Shown here: piece after piece, positions 13,090 to 13,589 of the stretch
Layout: the number at the start of each line of letters is the position of its first letter
Numbering within the stretch: the first letter of the stretch is position 1
The notes under the pieces: generated by a model
What the model saw: only the letters and a program-made list of their open reading frames with translations
Told to the model about the DNA's origin: nothing
Databases searched by the model: none
Assembly (NCBI GenBank): GCA_018678395.1
Contig: JAHHMJ010000148.1
Coordinates: forward strand, 1 to 13,589
Reading direction: 5' to 3'
Source: Gemmatimonadota bacterium
Lineage (GTDB): Bacteria > Gemmatimonadota > Gemmatimonadetes > Longimicrobiales > Gaopeijiaceae
DNA length: 13,589 nucleotides
Made by a program: the position numbers and the translations under genes

Positions 13090-13535
13090 GCTACGCCTTC
13101 CTCCCCGCCGGCTTGATCCACGGCGGCCTGGAAGACGGCGTCCAGACGCTCCAGGCGGTACACCTCGTCCTGCAGTTCGAGCAGGGACTGATGCCACATC
13201 GCGTCGATCTGTACCAGCGGAGCGAGCTGGAAGGAGAGATCGAACTCCACGTCGAACGCCGGCACTTCATCCGGTGGCTCGGGCATGGCGCTCAATACCC
13301 GGTGCAGCAGTCCGAGGGTGCGGGTACGCACCGCCAGCACGGCCTCACGCCGCGGACGGACGACGTCCTCGAACGGGGCCACATCGGCGCGGTAGAACCC
13401 GTGCACGGAGGAGTCGAGGCTCTCGTCGATCCGGAAGCGGTGCATACCCCGAACCATGATCAGCGAGCGACCGTCGTCCAACGGCTCGAATCGGTCGATG
13501 TGGGCGACGCACCCGACCCGGCCCGGCTCACCCAT
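13086..13535 (-). CDS. LON substrate-binding-domain protein, probably incomplete at 5' end
   Basis: 149 residues from ATG 13535, resembling the stand-alone N-terminal (PUA-like) domain of Lon protease. PGRVGCVAHIDRFEPLDDGR (4-23) and LIMVRGMHRFRIDE fit the second half of its beta barrel, and LSFQLAPLVQIDAMWHQ plus LLELQDEVYRLERL (about 104-135) match the helical tail. The normal first part of the domain (a LFPL...LPLHIFEPRY-type segment) is absent. Upstream of the ATG the frame continues with family-like residues (IYNDSDDRGPF) before an in-frame TAG at 13569-13571, 18 bases from the window edge. The gene is thus either broken, or altered by sequence error at a contig end, or truly short. GGGGA before the ATG could serve as a ribosome site. 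It overlaps the membrane-protein gene by four bases. Confidence 0.7.
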   Translation of the reverse strand: MGEPGRVGCVAHIDRFEPLDDGRSLIMVRGMHRFRIDESLDSSVHGFYRADVAPFEDVVRPRREAVLAVRTRTLGLLHRVLSAMPEPPDEVPAFDVEFDLSFQLAPLVQIDAMWHQSLLELQDEVYRLERLDAVFQAAVDQAGGEEGVA

Positions 13536-13589
13536 GAACGGTCCCCGATCGTCCGAGTCGTTGTAGATCTACCCGAACCTGCTATAACC

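Noticed and set aside
1..13589. CRISPR arrays, tRNA or rRNA genes, insertion sequences, phage genes
   Set aside because: No regularly spaced repeats, cloverleaf with CCA-type end, transposase/integrase motifs or terminal inverted repeats were seen on either strand.

Overview
The window is GC-rich (roughly two thirds G+C by eye) and densely coded, with GTG as well as ATG starts and few clear Shine-Dalgarno sites. A GAFTDA-type NtrC regulator with an NtrY-like kinase beside MacB-type ABC parts, a lipoprotein D-aminoacylase homologue, a DinB-like protein and an atypical MurB together suggest a Gram-negative of the Gemmatimonadota or a related soil/marine phylum. That placement is inference; there is no rRNA or other marker gene here. 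There is no CRISPR array, tRNA, integrase or insertion sequence, so this looks like chromosomal backbone with a regulated export cluster.

Layout. (1) 1-995, plus strand: the 3' part of a SCO1/SenC copper chaperone overlapping a small YtkA/FixH-like lipoprotein. (2) 1011-8457, minus strand, read right to left: TolC-type outer-membrane protein, HlyD-type adaptor, LolD/MacB-type ATPase, a 267-bp gap with two hairpins, a second and divergent LolD/MacB-type ATPase, a sigma-54 response regulator and its histidine kinase. (3) 8473-8856: a 384-bp divergent control region full of dyads, including a candidate sigma-54 promoter facing the tolC-like gene. (4) 8857-10464, plus: a lipidated N-acyl-D-amino-acid deacylase homologue. 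(5) 10499-10972, minus: a DinB-superfamily protein. (6) 11106-12047, plus: murB. (7) 12044-13535, minus: a tight trio made of a LON substrate-binding-domain protein (cut or damaged at the window edge), a small unknown membrane protein and an alpha/beta hydrolase; the last gene shares its stop site with murB.

How the parts may work together. The central cluster looks like a two-component-controlled tripartite exporter: adaptor and outer-membrane channel, two ATPases, and an NtrC/NtrY-like pair that could act on the sigma-54-like promoter upstream of the tolC-like gene. No FtsX/MacB-type permease is encoded in the window, so the membrane-spanning subunit must be elsewhere or the two ATPases serve distant permeases. 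This is the most interesting feature here. I do not see a clearly new defence or biosynthetic system.
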